DNA of 64,000 bases, from positions 1-64,000 of the forward strand of contig JAGWWM010000003.1 of assembly GCA_018970395.1 (NCBI GenBank), written 5' to 3'. The notes beneath the pieces are model-generated. The model worked only from the letters and a program-made list of their open reading frames with translations, had not been told where the DNA came from and ran no database searches. The translations under genes were made by a program, and so were the position numbers. Positions 34,027 to 43,511 of this stretch are shown in pieces. Origin of the DNA: Bacteroidota bacterium (GTDB lineage: Bacteria > Bacteroidota > Bacteroidia > Chitinophagales > Chitinophagaceae). Position 1 is the first letter of the stretch, and every line of letters begins with the position of its first letter.

Positions 34027-35293
34027 AGTGTATTGTATCTCCTTTTAAAATGGCAGTTCCAATAGCGCAGGAAAGACATTTTTTTTGGCTGCAATAGTTA
34101 CGGTATAATCCAAGCAGGGCTTGTGAATCAGCTGCATTATCTACGCTTATTCCCGCTTGTTTCCAGTACGTCATAATATGATTTTTTTCTGCATTCAAAT
34201 CTGCTAGAACCTGCAACACCCAGTCCTGTTGTTCTGCATCTTTTTTCCGAAGCGCTATCATCAAACGCAAAGGCAATACCGTATTAATCATAAGATTGTG
34301 AATCATATTCAATCCTAAATGTTTTTCCCGAAAGACTGTTGCATGGTCAATAGAATAATGACGATGCCAGAAATCATTGGCTGTTACCTTGAAGGCTTGG
34401 AGCACAGCAGATAAATTTGTTTCCTTAGTAGCAACTGTAAATAAATTTCTTTTTTCATGCAGGAGCATTGCCAGCTGAGCCAATCGAACAGCCGGAAAGT
34501 GGGCCGGCCGCATTCTGAGTGTAGAAACCAGTAAAGCAGGAGCCTTTAGCTCATATTTACTTTTTAAATACCGGTATTCTTTTTGTAGCAAAACAAGATA
34601 ATGTTCTTCCGAAACCGCTTCTAAAAATCCGGCTTGTCCCAAGAGTAATGCCTCTACCACCTGAATGCGTTCTGATACTTTTGTCCATACGGGAAAAGGA
34701 ACACTGAAGAAAATACTTTCAAATGCATCCACATTAACAGGCATCCCCATATTCCGGAATAAAAGACACCAAAACACTGCTGCAGTATCTCCGTTTAACC
34801 GATTGAGTAATAGCTCCACCAAAGTTGATTTTTGCAAAAAGCGTTCCACCAACATTCGTTCCTTCCACTGGGAGAGAACCAGTGGATCAACCGTTGGCAA
34901 ATGAGCAGCACAGGAGATGCTTCCGGCATTGGCAACTAATTTGGCGTATTTATCCAGCAATAAACCAGATAATCTTCCTTGCAGGCTTAGTACCGGAATG
35001 GATAGATTAAAATCCGAATCATGTTGCCATACGAGATGAAGGATTACATTTTGATAGTGTTTGTCTCCCGTATGTTGATGGCGTTCCCACATTGAAGTTT
35101 TGAGGTGAACCTCAACGGAACCAAACAGTTCAACTTCATTAATTTTAATGCGTGCATGCAGAAAATCAGGCCCCTGATTTCGGTTATGCTGACCGGGGTC
35201 AATCACTAAAACTTTTTGTCCGTCTTCTGTAGTTAATTGGGAAGCATCATACAAACGATGCAGCCAGACATGCTGTAAGAGGTGTTCATTCAT
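34010..35293 (-). CDS. DUF2851 family protein
   Basis: Conserved in Bacteroidota, function unknown. The 427 residues include the N-terminal LVIDPGQHNRNQGPDFLHARI and FGSVEVHLKTSMWERHQHTG, with the pattern NQGPDF plus histidines resembling a metal-dependent hydrolase or nuclease site, then VILHLVWQHD. The C-terminal part is helical with a cysteine-rich end (NYCSQKKCLSCAIG). Its 3' end overlaps the osmC-like gene. It is the last of the scoA-scoB-ubiA-maf series. Confidence 0.85.
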   Translation of the reverse strand: MNEHLLQHVWLHRLYDASQLTTEDGQKVLVIDPGQHNRNQGPDFLHARIKINEVELFGSVEVHLKTSMWERHQHTGDKHYQNVILHLVWQHDSDFNLSIPVLSLQGRLSGLLLDKYAKLVANAGSISCAAHLPTVDPLVLSQWKERMLVERFLQKSTLVELLLNRLNGDTAAVFWCLLFRNMGMPVNVDAFESIFFSVPFPVWTKVSERIQVVEALLLGQAGFLEAVSEEHYLVLLQKEYRYLKSKYELKAPALLVSTLRMRPAHFPAVRLAQLAMLLHEKRNLFTVATKETNLSAVLQAFKVTANDFWHRHYSIDHATVFREKHLGLNMIHNLMINTVLPLRLMIALRKKDAEQQDWVLQVLADLNAEKNHIMTYWKQAGISVDNAADSQALLGLYRNYCSQKKCLSCAIGTAILKGDTIHFKRAS

Positions 35294-35334
35294 GGTGTTT
35301 GATTTTCACACCAAAAATAATTAAAAAAGCAAAA

Positions 35335-35901
35335 TCAAATCCAATGGGCTAATTGTTGTACTACTCTGCTTACCGGCAACCCCATTACATTGTAAAAATC
35401 CCCTTCTACAGCTGCAATCCCCACTACTCCAATCCACTCCTGTATAGCATAGGCACCGGCTTTATCATAGGGTTTGTAAGTGTCTACATAATATTCGATC
35501 TGATCAAGTGATAAAGGATGAAAAAGTACTTTGGTAATATCTGCAAAAGAAACCATCTGTTCCCCTTTGAGGAATACCACGCCGGTGATCACCTGATGCG
35601 TTCTTCCAGATAATTGTTGCAAAATTGCAATCGCGTGTTCCCTTGATTCGGGTTTGCCGATGATTTGCTGATCTATGACCACAACCGTATCTGCTGCCAA
35701 AATGATCCGGTCGGAATCCTTTATGATTTTCTGTACTTCGAGCGCTTTGTTTTTGGCAATAAAAACCGGAACTTCTTCTACGGATAAAGAGAGCGGGAAC
35801 GATTCATCAGTCGGCTGAACTAATATCTCATAAGGAATTTCAGCCCAGGAGAGCAACTGATGTCTGCGCGGAGAAGCAGATGCTAAAATAATTTTTTTCA
35901 T
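35335..35901 (-). CDS. Maf-family nucleoside triphosphate pyrophosphatase
   Basis: Hydrolyses non-canonical or modified nucleoside triphosphates (dTTP/UTP pyrophosphatase type), limiting their use and in some bacteria linked to cell division arrest. The 188 residues contain the Maf start LASASPRRHQLLSWAEIPYE, the acidic ADTVVVIDQQIIGKP motif (about 70-84), and SGRTHQVITGV. Lys/Arg residues around SASPRR and GKP form the phosphate site. The start codon overlaps the ubiA stop (TAATG), so the two are translated in series. DUF2851 follows 41 bases on. Confidence 0.93.
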   Translation of the reverse strand: MKKIILASASPRRHQLLSWAEIPYEILVQPTDESFPLSLSVEEVPVFIAKNKALEVQKIIKDSDRIILAADTVVVIDQQIIGKPESREHAIAILQQLSGRTHQVITGVVFLKGEQMVSFADITKVLFHPLSLDQIEYYVDTYKPYDKAGAYAIQEWIGVVGIAAVEGDFYNVMGLPVSRVVQQLAHWI

Positions 35902-36848
35902 TATGCAAATATCCTGAAGAGCAACATAGAAAGAATGCCGGACAGCATAATTCCTTTAATCCATTGACTTACTTTTCCAAAATCAGCGGGAGTTTGGGAT
36001 TGCTGCAAGTATCTAAAGGTTGCAATTGCGGGAAGCAATAGAAAAAGCAGGTTATAGATTGCTGGTATCCACATGCGATATTGGAGAATGTAAAACAATG
36101 CCAGCACCAGCAGAGAAAGTAAAAAAATCATAAATATGGTTACAATGATTTTACTTACCTGAAGACCCCAGATGATGGGCATGGTTTTACAACCATAACG
36201 GCGGTCTCCTTCCACATCTTCCATATCTTTTACCATCTCTCTGATCAGGGTAATCAAAAAAGCGAAAGCAGCATACAATAGCGTTATGCGAAAAAATTTC
36301 TGCAAAGCATCCAGGTGAAATTTTGTTACTACAGTAAAATCGGTATTGAGCAATACATAAAAATAGATCACAAGGAGAGACCATGCCGTTAGTACTGCGA
36401 TGAGCACATTACCATACACCGCTCTCTTCTTTAAAGCGGTACTGTAAATCCATAACAGTAAAGCCACGCAGGTATGTGCAAACCCAATCAACCAGTTGCC
36501 GGTTTGAAGTCCGATGTAGAAACCCATAAGAATGCCTGCAAGCGAAAAAATAAAATGAAAAAAAATTGCCCAACGCCTGCTGATGCCATTGTCCACCACC
36601 AGCTTTTGTGGCTTGTTAACCAGATCGATATTGATATCGAAATAGTCGTTAATGATGTAGCCGGCAGCAGCAATCAGCAAGGAAGAAAAACATAAAACAA
36701 AAAAAAGCAGATGAAATTCACGAGTAAAAAACTGATACGGAGAGAGAATTGGTTTAGCGATAGCAAAAAACAAAAGCCCCTGTGTAAGTGCAATAAAAAA
36801 AAGATTCTGCCAGCGAATCAGTTTGAAAAATTGCAAAAGAAGCTTCAT
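35901..36848 (-). CDS. UbiA-family prenyltransferase
   Basis: Membrane prenyltransferase; Bacteroidota relatives are often annotated as geranylgeranylglycerol-phosphate geranylgeranyltransferase-like. From the ATG at 36848 it has 315 residues with 8-9 transmembrane segments. The first aspartate motif is GYIINDYFDINIDLVNKP (the NDxxDxxxD pattern, Mg and diphosphate binding). The second is MVKDMEDVEGDRRYGCKTMP (DxxxD). It lies in a run from scoA to DUF2851 and overlaps maf by one base (TAATG). Substrate is not clear from sequence; ubiquinone-type and heme A-type relatives are less likely given the motif spacing. Confidence 0.87.
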   Translation of the reverse strand: MKLLLQFFKLIRWQNLFFIALTQGLLFFAIAKPILSPYQFFTREFHLLFFVLCFSSLLIAAAGYIINDYFDINIDLVNKPQKLVVDNGISRRWAIFFHFIFSLAGILMGFYIGLQTGNWLIGFAHTCVALLLWIYSTALKKRAVYGNVLIAVLTAWSLLVIYFYVLLNTDFTVVTKFHLDALQKFFRITLLYAAFAFLITLIREMVKDMEDVEGDRRYGCKTMPIIWGLQVSKIIVTIFMIFLLSLLVLALFYILQYRMWIPAIYNLLFLLLPAIATFRYLQQSQTPADFGKVSQWIKGIMLSGILSMLLFRIFA

Positions 36849-36867
36849 AGTAGGGAGCTGTTGAATA

Positions 36868-37524
36868 CTACAACATAATTTCAGGAATTTCTCCTTCAAC
36901 CACAAGTTTTCCGGCTGTTTTTGCCACAATCTCCTCCACACTTACCCCAGGAGCACGTTCCAGCAATTTGAAACCTTCCGGAGTAACATCCAAGACAGCC
37001 AAATCACTCACAATTTTTTTCACACATCTTACTCCCGTAATAGGAAGTGTACATGCGGGCAGCAGCTTGCTCTCACCTTTAGGATTAGTATGCATCATGG
37101 CAACGATAATATTTTTCGCACTTGCCACCAGATCCATGGCACCCCCCATTCCTTTCACCATTTTACCCGGAATTTTCCAATTGGCAATATCTCCGCTGTC
37201 ACTTACTTCCATCGCTCCTAAAACAGTCAGATCCACTTTGCCGGCTCTGATCATGCCAAAACTCAAGGCACTGTCAAAAAAAGCAGAACCCGGAACAGTG
37301 GTGATGGTTTGTTTACCCGCATTGATTAAATCAGGATCTTCGGCTCCTTCGTACGGGAATGGGCCCATCCCCAGCAACCCGTTTTCGCTCTGCAATACAA
37401 CGTGCATATCCTTGGGAATATAATTTGCTACCAGCGTAGGAATACCTATTCCAAGATTCACATAATATCCGCTTTTCAGTTCTTTGGCAATACGTTGTGC
37501 TATTTGTTCTTTCGTGAGAGACAT
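36868..37524 (-). CDS. scoB: 3-oxoacid CoA-transferase subunit B
   Basis: Beta subunit of succinyl-CoA:3-ketoacid CoA-transferase, interconverting acetoacetate and acetoacetyl-CoA. The 218 residues start [29 protein letters not shown]. The catalytic glutamate lies in [13 protein letters not shown]. Then [30 protein letters not shown] and the [14 protein letters not shown] loop match the family. It follows scoA after a 62-base gap filled by AT-rich words. It starts the run into the ubiA gene, 19 bases later. Confidence 0.95.
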   Translation of the reverse strand: MSLTKEQIAQRIAKELKSGYYVNLGIGIPTLVANYIPKDMHVVLQSENGLLGMGPFPYEGAEDPDLINAGKQTITTVPGSAFFDSALSFGMIRAGKVDLTVLGAMEVSDSGDIANWKIPGKMVKGMGGAMDLVASAKNIIVAMMHTNPKGESKLLPACTLPITGVRCVKKIVSDLAVLDVTPEGFKLLERAPGVSVEEIVAKTAGKLVVEGEIPEIML

Positions 37525-37525
37525 T

Positions 37526-37593
37526 TATTCTTAATTATTTATTCTCAATTATTAATTCTTAATTACTAATTATTAATTACTAATTATTAATTT
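37526..37593. repeat. AT-rich TTAATTA words between scoA and scoB
   Basis: Repeats of TTATTAATTACTAATTATTAA and TCTTAATTATTTATTCTCAA fill the 62 bases between the two CoA-transferase genes and reach the scoA stop. In other bacteria scoA and scoB are nearly contiguous, so the insert is notable. Confidence 0.6.
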
Positions 37594-38282
37594 TTACGAA
37601 CCGTTCTTTGCTCAATTCGCTTCTGATAATCTTTTCCTTGAAAAATCCGGTGAACATAAATGCCGGGGGTATGAATCTGATTGGGATCCAAACTTCCGGC
37701 TTCCACCAGTTCTTCCACTTCGGCAATCGTTATCTTTCCAGCCATTGCCATCAGAGGATTAAAATTGCGCGCAGTGTCCTTAAAAATAAGATTGCCATGC
37801 GTATCCCCTTTCCATGCCTTTACAATAGCAAAATCAGCTTCAAAAGCATATTCCATCAGATAATCCTTGCCGTTGAAATTTCTAACTTCTTTCCCAATTG
37901 CTACTTCTGTACCTACACCTGCAGGAGTAAAAATAGCAGGCATACCATAACCGGCTGCCATACAGCGGGTAGCCAGTGTTCCCTGAGGTATTAATTCTAC
38001 TTCCAGTTCACCACTCAGCAACTGACGTTCAAACTCGGCATTTTCTCCCACGTAGGAGGAAATCATTTTGCGAACCTGCTTTTTTTGCAGCATCAATCCG
38101 ATGCCAAAATCATCTACCCCCGCATTATTGGAAATGCAGGTCAACTCTTTTACGCCTTTTTCGACCAGCGCACTGATACAATTTTCGGGAATACCGCAAA
38201 GACCGAAACCACCTAACATAAGTACCATTCCATCCTGTATATCACGAATGGCGTCAGCAGCATTGGCAACTACTTTATTCAT
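37587..38282 (-). CDS. scoA: 3-oxoacid CoA-transferase subunit A
   Basis: Alpha subunit of succinyl-CoA:3-ketoacid CoA-transferase. The protein (231 residues from the ATG at 38282) contains the glycine-rich CoA-binding motif MVLMLGGFGLCGIPENCI and VKELTCISNNAGVDDFGIG, TPAGVGTEVAIGKEVRNF, and DGNLIFKDTA-like TARNFNPLMAMAGKITIAEVEELVE. Both subunits are present and full length, so the enzyme is probably functional in ketone body or short-chain acid metabolism. An upstream in-frame start at 38294 adds only four residues. Confidence 0.95.
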   Translation of the reverse strand: MNKVVANAADAIRDIQDGMVLMLGGFGLCGIPENCISALVEKGVKELTCISNNAGVDDFGIGLMLQKKQVRKMISSYVGENAEFERQLLSGELEVELIPQGTLATRCMAAGYGMPAIFTPAGVGTEVAIGKEVRNFNGKDYLMEYAFEADFAIVKAWKGDTHGNLIFKDTARNFNPLMAMAGKITIAEVEELVEAGSLDPNQIHTPGIYVHRIFQGKDYQKRIEQRTVRKN

Positions 38283-38371
38283 ACAAGCAATCAATTTTAA
38301 TGCAATATAAAGAAAGTTGAAAGCTTAAAAGTTGAAAGTTAATAGGATTAAGGATGATTTATGGATTATTA

Positions 38372-38385
38372 AAGTTTATAAACTT
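38372..38385. promoter_or_regulatory. Perfect palindrome AAGTTTATAAACTT before the RNase H gene
   Basis: This 14-base palindrome lies 40 bases before the RNase H start in the divergent gap to scoA. AT-rich, so chance is possible; a dimeric regulator site is an alternative. Confidence 0.3.
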
Positions 38386-38424
38386 GTTATTATTCATTAG
38401 CTTGGCATTTTACTACAAAAGCAA

Positions 38425-39048
38425 ATGGCACAAAAAAAATTTTATGTCGTATGGAAAGGCCTAAATCCCGGCATTTATGATTCCTGGGAAGGCTGTAAAA
38501 AGCAGGTAGAAGGATTTAAAGGAGCTGCCTATAAGGGATTTCTCAATCGGGCTGAAGCAGAGGCTGCCTATCAATCCAACCCGGCAAGATTTATTTTCAA
38601 ATCCGATAAGCCAGCTGCGGAAAAAGCGAAACATTCCATTCCAATTATTGAAAGTATTGTGGTAGATGCCGCCTGGAACAGTGTTAATAAAGACATGGAA
38701 TATCAGGGCATTTTTTATCATACGGGAAAAAGAATTTTTCATGTAGGCCCCTTGGCTAATGGCACCAACAATATCGGAGAGTTTTTGGCGATTGTACACG
38801 CACTGGGTTATTGCCTGAAACATAACCTGCCTACCCTTCCCATTTACAGCGACAGTCGCAATGCGATTGGTTGGGTAAAAGCAAAAAAATGTAAAACCAA
38901 TCTAGAGGAAAGCACTGAGACAAAGCATATTTTTGATCTGATCAGAAGAGCAGAAAACTGGCTCTCGCAAAACGCATTCAGCAATCCGATTTTAAAATGG
39001 GAGACGAAATCCTGGGGAGAAAATCCTGCGGATTTTGGTAGAAAATAA
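38425..39048 (+). CDS. Ribonuclease H with N-terminal viroplasmin (hybrid-binding) domain
   Basis: Cleaves the RNA of RNA-DNA hybrids. The 207-residue protein starts with a viroplasmin-like domain, FYVVWKGLNPGIYDSWEGCKKQVEGFKG (residues 5-32), used by eukaryotic RNase H1 to bind the hybrid. The RNase H fold then provides IVVDAAWNSVNK (first Asp), NIGEFLAIVHAL (Glu), LPIYSDSRNAIGWV (Asp) and WGENPADFGRK (final Asp). All four catalytic acids are visible. It is common in Bacteroidota in addition to other RNases H. The stop codon is directly followed by the 22-base palindrome. Confidence 0.93.
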   Translation: MAQKKFYVVWKGLNPGIYDSWEGCKKQVEGFKGAAYKGFLNRAEAEAAYQSNPARFIFKSDKPAAEKAKHSIPIIESIVVDAAWNSVNKDMEYQGIFYHTGKRIFHVGPLANGTNNIGEFLAIVHALGYCLKHNLPTLPIYSDSRNAIGWVKAKKCKTNLEESTETKHIFDLIRRAENWLSQNAFSNPILKWETKSWGENPADFGRK

Positions 39049-39070
39049 GAGACGCACTGCAGTGCGTCTC
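39049..39070. repeat. Perfect palindrome, GTAGAGACGCAC family (TGCA core), copy 2
   Basis: A 22-base perfect palindrome with arm GAGACGCACTG, centred on TGCA, immediately after the RNase H stop codon and 23 bases from the fusA stop. It could serve as a hairpin terminator signal for the convergent pair, but no long T-run follows on either side. Confidence 0.85.
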
Positions 39071-39075
39071 TAACA

Positions 39076-39086
39076 AAAACCTACAA
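39076..39086 (-). repeat. GGTTGTAGG word 3' of fusA
   Basis: The sense strand of fusA reads GGTTGTAGG about 8 bases after the stop. It is a single copy of the word family tandemly repeated at 22986. Confidence 0.4.
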
Positions 39087-39093
39087 CCTTCTT

Positions 39094-41238
39094 CTACGCA
39101 CTCACCTTTCCTTTCACTTTGGCGATTACTTCCTCTGCGACATTGTTTGGCGCAGGTGCATAGTGACTGAATTCCATGGTTGAAGTGGCACGACCGGAAG
39201 AAAGCGAACGCAGTTGCGTTACATATCCAAACATTTCACTCAAAGGAACTTTGGCACGAATCACCTGTGCATTTCCTTTAGTATCCATTCCTTCGAGCAT
39301 ACCGCGACGACGGTTAAGGTCACCGGTTACATCACCCATATACTGATCGGGCGTCACCACTTCCACTTTCATGATCGGCTCAAGTAAAGTAGGCTTGGCT
39401 TTGCGACCCGCTTCTCTGAATCCGCTTTTGGCGCACAACTCGAAAGACATTGCATCAGAATCCACATCATGGTAAGAACCATCAAATACGCGGATCTTCA
39501 TATCTACCATCGGATAGTTGGCCAATACCCCATTAGACATTGCGTTTTCAAAACCTTTGGTAATGGCTGGTACAAATTCTTTCGGAATAGAACCTCCGAA
39601 AATATCATTCACAAACTGGAAATGTTTACCAGGATTTTCTTTCATCCATTCTTCATCGGCAGGACCAATTTCGAACACGATGTCGGCGAATTTACCCCGA
39701 CCACCCGATTGTTTTTTCAAAACTTCTCTGTGTTCAATCGTTGCTTTGAATGCTTCTTTATATGCCACCATTGGAGCGCCTTGATTGACTTCCACTTTAA
39801 ACTCGCGACGCATCCGATCAACAATAATCTCCAGGTGCAACTCTCCCATTCCACTCAATACAGTCTGACCGGTTTCTTCGTCTGTCTTTACACGGAGTGT
39901 AGGATCTTCTTCTACCAGTTTGGAAATGGCAAGACCCATTTTATCAACATCCGCCTGAGCCTTAGGCTCAACCGCCAATGAAATCACCGGCTCGGGGATG
40001 AACATATTCTCGAGCGTGATGGGGTGATTTTCATCACAGAGGGTATCTCCTGTTTTGATCTCTTTGAAACCAACAGCTGCACCAATATCACCCGCTTCAA
40101 TGAAGTCAATCGGATTTTGTTTGTTGGCAAACATTTTCATGATCCGGCTGATTCTTTCCTTTTTTCCGCTTCTTACATTCAGCACATAAGAACCAGCGTC
40201 GAGGTGACCAGAATAACAGCGGAAGAAGGCGAGACGACCCACGAAAGGATCTGTCATGATTTTAAACGCAAGTGCCGCGAAAGGTTCTTTCGCATCCGGC
40301 TTACGACTTAATTCCTCTCCTGTATCAGGATCTGTGCCTTTAATAGCTTCTATATCCACCGGAGAAGGCAGATAGCGACATACCGCATCCAATGCCGTTT
40401 GTACGCCTTTATTTTTGAAAGAAGAACCGCACATCATTGGAACGATGCTCAGGTCTATTGTTGCTTTACGGATAGCGTTATGGATTTCATCTTCGGAGAT
40501 GCTGTCCGGATTGTCAAAAAATTTCTCCATCAGCTGATCGTCGTATTCCGCCACTGCTTCAACCAGTTGCGCTCTCCATTCATTTGCTTCTTCCACCATA
40601 TCAGCAGGCACATCAATTTCATCGAAAGTCATGCCTTCTGTCTCCATGTGCCAAATGATACCTTTCATTTTGATCAGATCAACCACCCCCGTGAAATTAT
40701 CTTCTGCGCCAATTGGCAATTGAAGAGGAACTGCTTTTGATCCCAGCATTTCACGTACTTGTTTTACCACATTGAGAAAGTCGGCACCCGCACGATCCAT
40801 TTTATTGACGAATCCGATACGAGGTACATTGTATCGGTTTGCCTGACGCCATACAGTTTCAGATTGAGGCTCTACCCCATCCACCGCAGAGAACAGCGCA
40901 ATCAAACCATCCAATACACGCATACTGCGTTCTACTTCCACAGTAAAGTCCACGTGACCCGGCGTATCAATGATATTGAACTGATATTTTTTAGTATCCG
41001 ATGTTGCTTTTCCCAATACAGTAGGGAAATTCCACTGACAGCTAACAGCTGCTGAAGTGATCGTGATCCCTCTTTCTTTTTCCTGCTCCATCCAGTCGGT
41101 AGTAGCCGCACCTTCATGCACTTCTCCAATGCGATGAATCATCCCTGTATAGCGAAGGATACGCTCTGTAGTAGTTGTTTTACCGGCATCAATGTGAGCC
41201 GCAATACCAAAATTTCGCTGAAATTTTAAATCTGCCAT
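39094..41238 (-). CDS. fusA: Elongation factor G
   Basis: Translocation GTPase, moving tRNA and mRNA through the ribosome and splitting ribosomes with RRF. The 714 residues show the G1 motif [14 protein letters not shown], switch I with the GITITSAA segment, G3 [15 protein letters not shown], and G4 NKMDRAGAD. Domains II-V follow, with a complete C-terminus. It lies in the rpsL-rpsG-fusA order of the str operon, but a terminator and its own -7 element fall in the 155 bases between rpsG and fusA. The gene normally after it (tuf) is absent; the RNase H gene converges instead. Confidence 0.98.
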   Translation of the reverse strand: MADLKFQRNFGIAAHIDAGKTTTTERILRYTGMIHRIGEVHEGAATTDWMEQEKERGITITSAAVSCQWNFPTVLGKATSDTKKYQFNIIDTPGHVDFTVEVERSMRVLDGLIALFSAVDGVEPQSETVWRQANRYNVPRIGFVNKMDRAGADFLNVVKQVREMLGSKAVPLQLPIGAEDNFTGVVDLIKMKGIIWHMETEGMTFDEIDVPADMVEEANEWRAQLVEAVAEYDDQLMEKFFDNPDSISEDEIHNAIRKATIDLSIVPMMCGSSFKNKGVQTALDAVCRYLPSPVDIEAIKGTDPDTGEELSRKPDAKEPFAALAFKIMTDPFVGRLAFFRCYSGHLDAGSYVLNVRSGKKERISRIMKMFANKQNPIDFIEAGDIGAAVGFKEIKTGDTLCDENHPITLENMFIPEPVISLAVEPKAQADVDKMGLAISKLVEEDPTLRVKTDEETGQTVLSGMGELHLEIIVDRMRREFKVEVNQGAPMVAYKEAFKATIEHREVLKKQSGGRGKFADIVFEIGPADEEWMKENPGKHFQFVNDIFGGSIPKEFVPAITKGFENAMSNGVLANYPMVDMKIRVFDGSYHDVDSDAMSFELCAKSGFREAGRKAKPTLLEPIMKVEVVTPDQYMGDVTGDLNRRRGMLEGMDTKGNAQVIRAKVPLSEMFGYVTQLRSLSSGRATSTMEFSHYAPAPNNVAEEVIAKVKGKVSA

Positions 41239-41306
41239 GAGAGTTTTTTTGAGTGATTATGCCAAGACCGCAATCAGGATTGTTTCGATTGTTCCCTTAG
41301 GCGGCG

Positions 41307-41314
41307 CAAAGGTA
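41307..41314 (-). promoter_or_regulatory. Putative fusA -7 element (TACCTTTG)
   Basis: On the minus strand TACCTTTG fits TAnnTTTG, 68 bases before the fusA ATG and downstream of the rpsG hairpin. No TTG is evident 18-20 bases upstream, so strength is uncertain. Confidence 0.5.
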
Positions 41315-41348
41315 TGATTTTTTTCTATTTCTTCCTATAGAATAAAAG

Positions 41349-41371
41349 AAAAACCCCTCTAGAGGAGGGGC
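41349..41371 (-). terminator. Terminator hairpin after rpsG
   Basis: On the minus strand CCCCTC, loop CTCTA, GAGGGG is followed by TTTTTCTTTT, a compact 6-bp stem and U-tract. It lies about 23 bases after the rpsG stop and would separate rpsL-rpsG from fusA, or attenuate between them. Confidence 0.75.
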
Positions 41372-41393
41372 TTAACATAAAGGTCGTAATCCA

Positions 41394-41858
41394 TTATCTG
41401 AAATGCGCAAAAGCTTTATTTGCTTCAGCCATTCTGTGAGTATCTTCTTTTTTCTTGAAAGCAGCACCTTCTCCTTTACTTGCCGCTACAATTTCATTGG
41501 CTAATTTATCCGCCATGCTGCGACCATTTCTGTCACGGCTGTAACGAATCAGCCATTTCATGCTCAAAGAAATTTTTCTGTCCGGGCGAACCTCTGTAGG
41601 AATCTGAAAGGTAGCACCTCCGATTCTGCGACTTCTCACCTCAACGGAGGGCGTAACGTTAGCGATCGCACGTTTCCAAATTTCATATCCGTTCTCTCCG
41701 GTTTGTTTGGCAACTTTTTCAACCGCATCGTAGAAAATGGTATAGGCAATACTTTTTTTACCCTGCCACATCAGATTGTTTACAAAACGGCTCACCAATA
41801 CATCGTTGAATTTAGGATCCGGAGCGAGCGCAATCTTTTTAGGTTTTGTCTTCCTCAT
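41394..41858 (-). CDS. rpsG: Ribosomal protein S7
   Basis: Small-subunit head protein that binds the 3' domain of 16S rRNA and lines the E site. The 154-residue protein has [46 protein letters not shown] (the beta-hairpin) and a helical C-terminus. The length is one or two residues shorter than E. coli S7's core. It follows rpsL by 47 bases on the same strand. Confidence 0.97.
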   Translation of the reverse strand: MRKTKPKKIALAPDPKFNDVLVSRFVNNLMWQGKKSIAYTIFYDAVEKVAKQTGENGYEIWKRAIANVTPSVEVRSRRIGGATFQIPTEVRPDRKISLSMKWLIRYSRDRNGRSMADKLANEIVAASKGEGAAFKKKEDTHRMAEANKAFAHFR

Positions 41859-41905
41859 GAATTTGATTTTACAGGAAAGCCGGCTTATGACCGACCTTCA
41901 CGAGT

Positions 41906-42286
41906 TTATTTTTTTGCTTTTTCTTTCTTAGTTCCGTATTTAGAACGGCTTTTTTTACGGTCTTTTACCCCTGCTGTATCCAGTGAACCACGCACAATAT
42001 GGTAACGTACACCCGGAAGATCCTTCACACGACCTCCACGCACCAGTACGATAGAGTGCTCTTGCAAATTGTGCCCTTCACCGGGGATGTAGGCAATAAC
42101 TTCGACTTTATTCGTCAACCTCACCTTCGCTACTTTACGTAAAGCAGAGTTTGGTTTTTTAGGAGTAGTAGTGTACACACGAGTACAAACACCACGACGA
42201 AATGGACAGGAATCAAGTGCTCTTGATTTGCTCTTTGTCCGAATGATTTCTCTACCTTTTCTTACTAATTGTTGAATTGTAGGCAT
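41906..42286 (-). CDS. rpsL: Ribosomal protein S12
   Basis: Small-subunit protein at the decoding centre. It has 126 residues, including the very conserved [38 protein letters not shown] and [12 protein letters not shown]. The lysines in PKKPNS and RVKDLPG, where streptomycin-resistance changes occur in other bacteria, are wild type here. It begins the str operon and has the clearest promoter in the window. Confidence 0.97.
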   Translation of the reverse strand: MPTIQQLVRKGREIIRTKSKSRALDSCPFRRGVCTRVYTTTPKKPNSALRKVAKVRLTNKVEVIAYIPGEGHNLQEHSIVLVRGGRVKDLPGVRYHIVRGSLDTAGVKDRKKSRSKYGTKKEKAKK

Positions 42287-42310
42287 TATTTACCTTTTAT
42301 TTTGGGAGGG

Positions 42311-42343
42311 CAAAAGTAAGCCATTCCCTTTAACTAACAAAAA
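42311..42343 (-). promoter_or_regulatory. rpsL promoter (TTTTTG-N19-TACTTTTG)
   Basis: On the minus strand TTTTTG (42343-42338) is separated by exactly 19 bases from TACTTTTG (42318-42311), an excellent match to the Bacteroidota housekeeping promoter. Transcription should start near 42304, giving a leader of about 18 bases before the rpsL ATG at 42286. Confidence 0.8.
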
Positions 42344-42380
42344 CTTTGTGAAATTTTTAATTTCCGCATTTTAGGATCTG

Positions 42381-43433
42381 TTATACTTTAAACAGCCATT
42401 TCTTCGTATCAGCGGCTTTCCCCTCTCTGATATCAGAAAGAAGTTGCTTAACTCGGGGGGCAATTTCCCATTGCTTTATATCAAAATCCATTTTTATATC
42501 CTTATAACCCAGCTCTCTGATGAGTGAAATAGTAGCGGCGGTTCCGGTACCAAATACTTCCTTTAATTTGCCGCTTTGATAGCTGCTTATAATTTCATCA
42601 ATACTGATAGGACGTTCGGAAACTTTCAATCCCATATCCTGCAACACTTCTATCACACTGTCGCGGGTAACCCCTGCCAAAATAGTACCCTCCTTTAAAT
42701 CGGGCGTTACAGCTTCTCCTTCAAAAATGAAAAACACATTCATCGTGCCACACTCCTGCACGTATTTATGTTCGATAGCATCCATCCACAACACCTGGTC
42801 GTATCCTTTTTTCTTTGCCTCAGCAGTAGCATGCATAGCAGCTGCGTAATTCCCAGCAGCTTTGGCAAAACCAATACCGCCCGGTACGGCACGGACAAAA
42901 TATTCTTCCACGTAAATCTTCATCGGCGCAGCGTAATACGGACCTGTAGGACTTAATATAATCATGAAAGCGTAGGACTCACTGGGTTTAACACCAATGG
43001 TGTCGTCCATCGCAAACATAAAAGGACGTACATAGAGAGAATGATCTGCAAAACCAGGAATCCAGTTTCGGTCGAGGTCAATCAGCCGACGCATGCCTTC
43101 AATAAAAATATCTTCAGGAACGGCAGGCATCTGTAAACGGGCTGCTGACGCATTAAAACGACGATAGTTGTCGTAGGGACGGAAAATATGACTGGAACCA
43201 TCCGCATGACGATAAGCCTTAATACCTTCGAAAATACTTTGTCCGTAATGAATCGCCGCATTGGCAGGAGATAAAGACAAAGGCTGGAAAGGCTTTATTT
43301 CCGGCGTACCCCATTGGCCATTTTCATAAATGGCAATAAGCATATGATCTGAAAAATGCTTACCGAATGGAATATTTTGCATATTCAATTCCTGTGCACG
43401 ACTTTTTTCTGTGAGGGTAACACGAATGTTCAT
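42381..43433 (-). CDS. ilvE: Branched-chain amino acid aminotransferase
   Basis: PLP enzyme for the last step of Leu/Ile/Val synthesis and first of their breakdown. The 350 residues show the class IV fold: NAAIHYGQSIFEGIKAYRHADG, DRNWIPGFADHSLYVRPFMFA, and the cofactor Lys region GFAKAAGNYAAAMHATAEAKKKGYDQVLWMDA. DNA of the C-half gives EVFGTGTAATISLIRELGY, the phosphate-binding turn. Length fits the IlvE class of Bacteroidota (about 350) and eukaryotes (longer N-terminus than E. coli's 309). It is divergent from a gene of unknown function, and rpsL lies downstream of it on no shared transcript. Confidence 0.95.
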   Translation of the reverse strand: MNIRVTLTEKSRAQELNMQNIPFGKHFSDHMLIAIYENGQWGTPEIKPFQPLSLSPANAAIHYGQSIFEGIKAYRHADGSSHIFRPYDNYRRFNASAARLQMPAVPEDIFIEGMRRLIDLDRNWIPGFADHSLYVRPFMFAMDDTIGVKPSESYAFMIILSPTGPYYAAPMKIYVEEYFVRAVPGGIGFAKAAGNYAAAMHATAEAKKKGYDQVLWMDAIEHKYVQECGTMNVFFIFEGEAVTPDLKEGTILAGVTRDSVIEVLQDMGLKVSERPISIDEIISSYQSGKLKEVFGTGTAATISLIRELGYKDIKMDFDIKQWEIAPRVKQLLSDIREGKAADTKKWLFKV

Positions 43434-43511
43434 AACAACTACTTAATTCTTTATAATTTTGGCAAAGAAACAAAAAAAAGCCTACTCATTCCCTGATTTA
43501 TTGAATCTACA

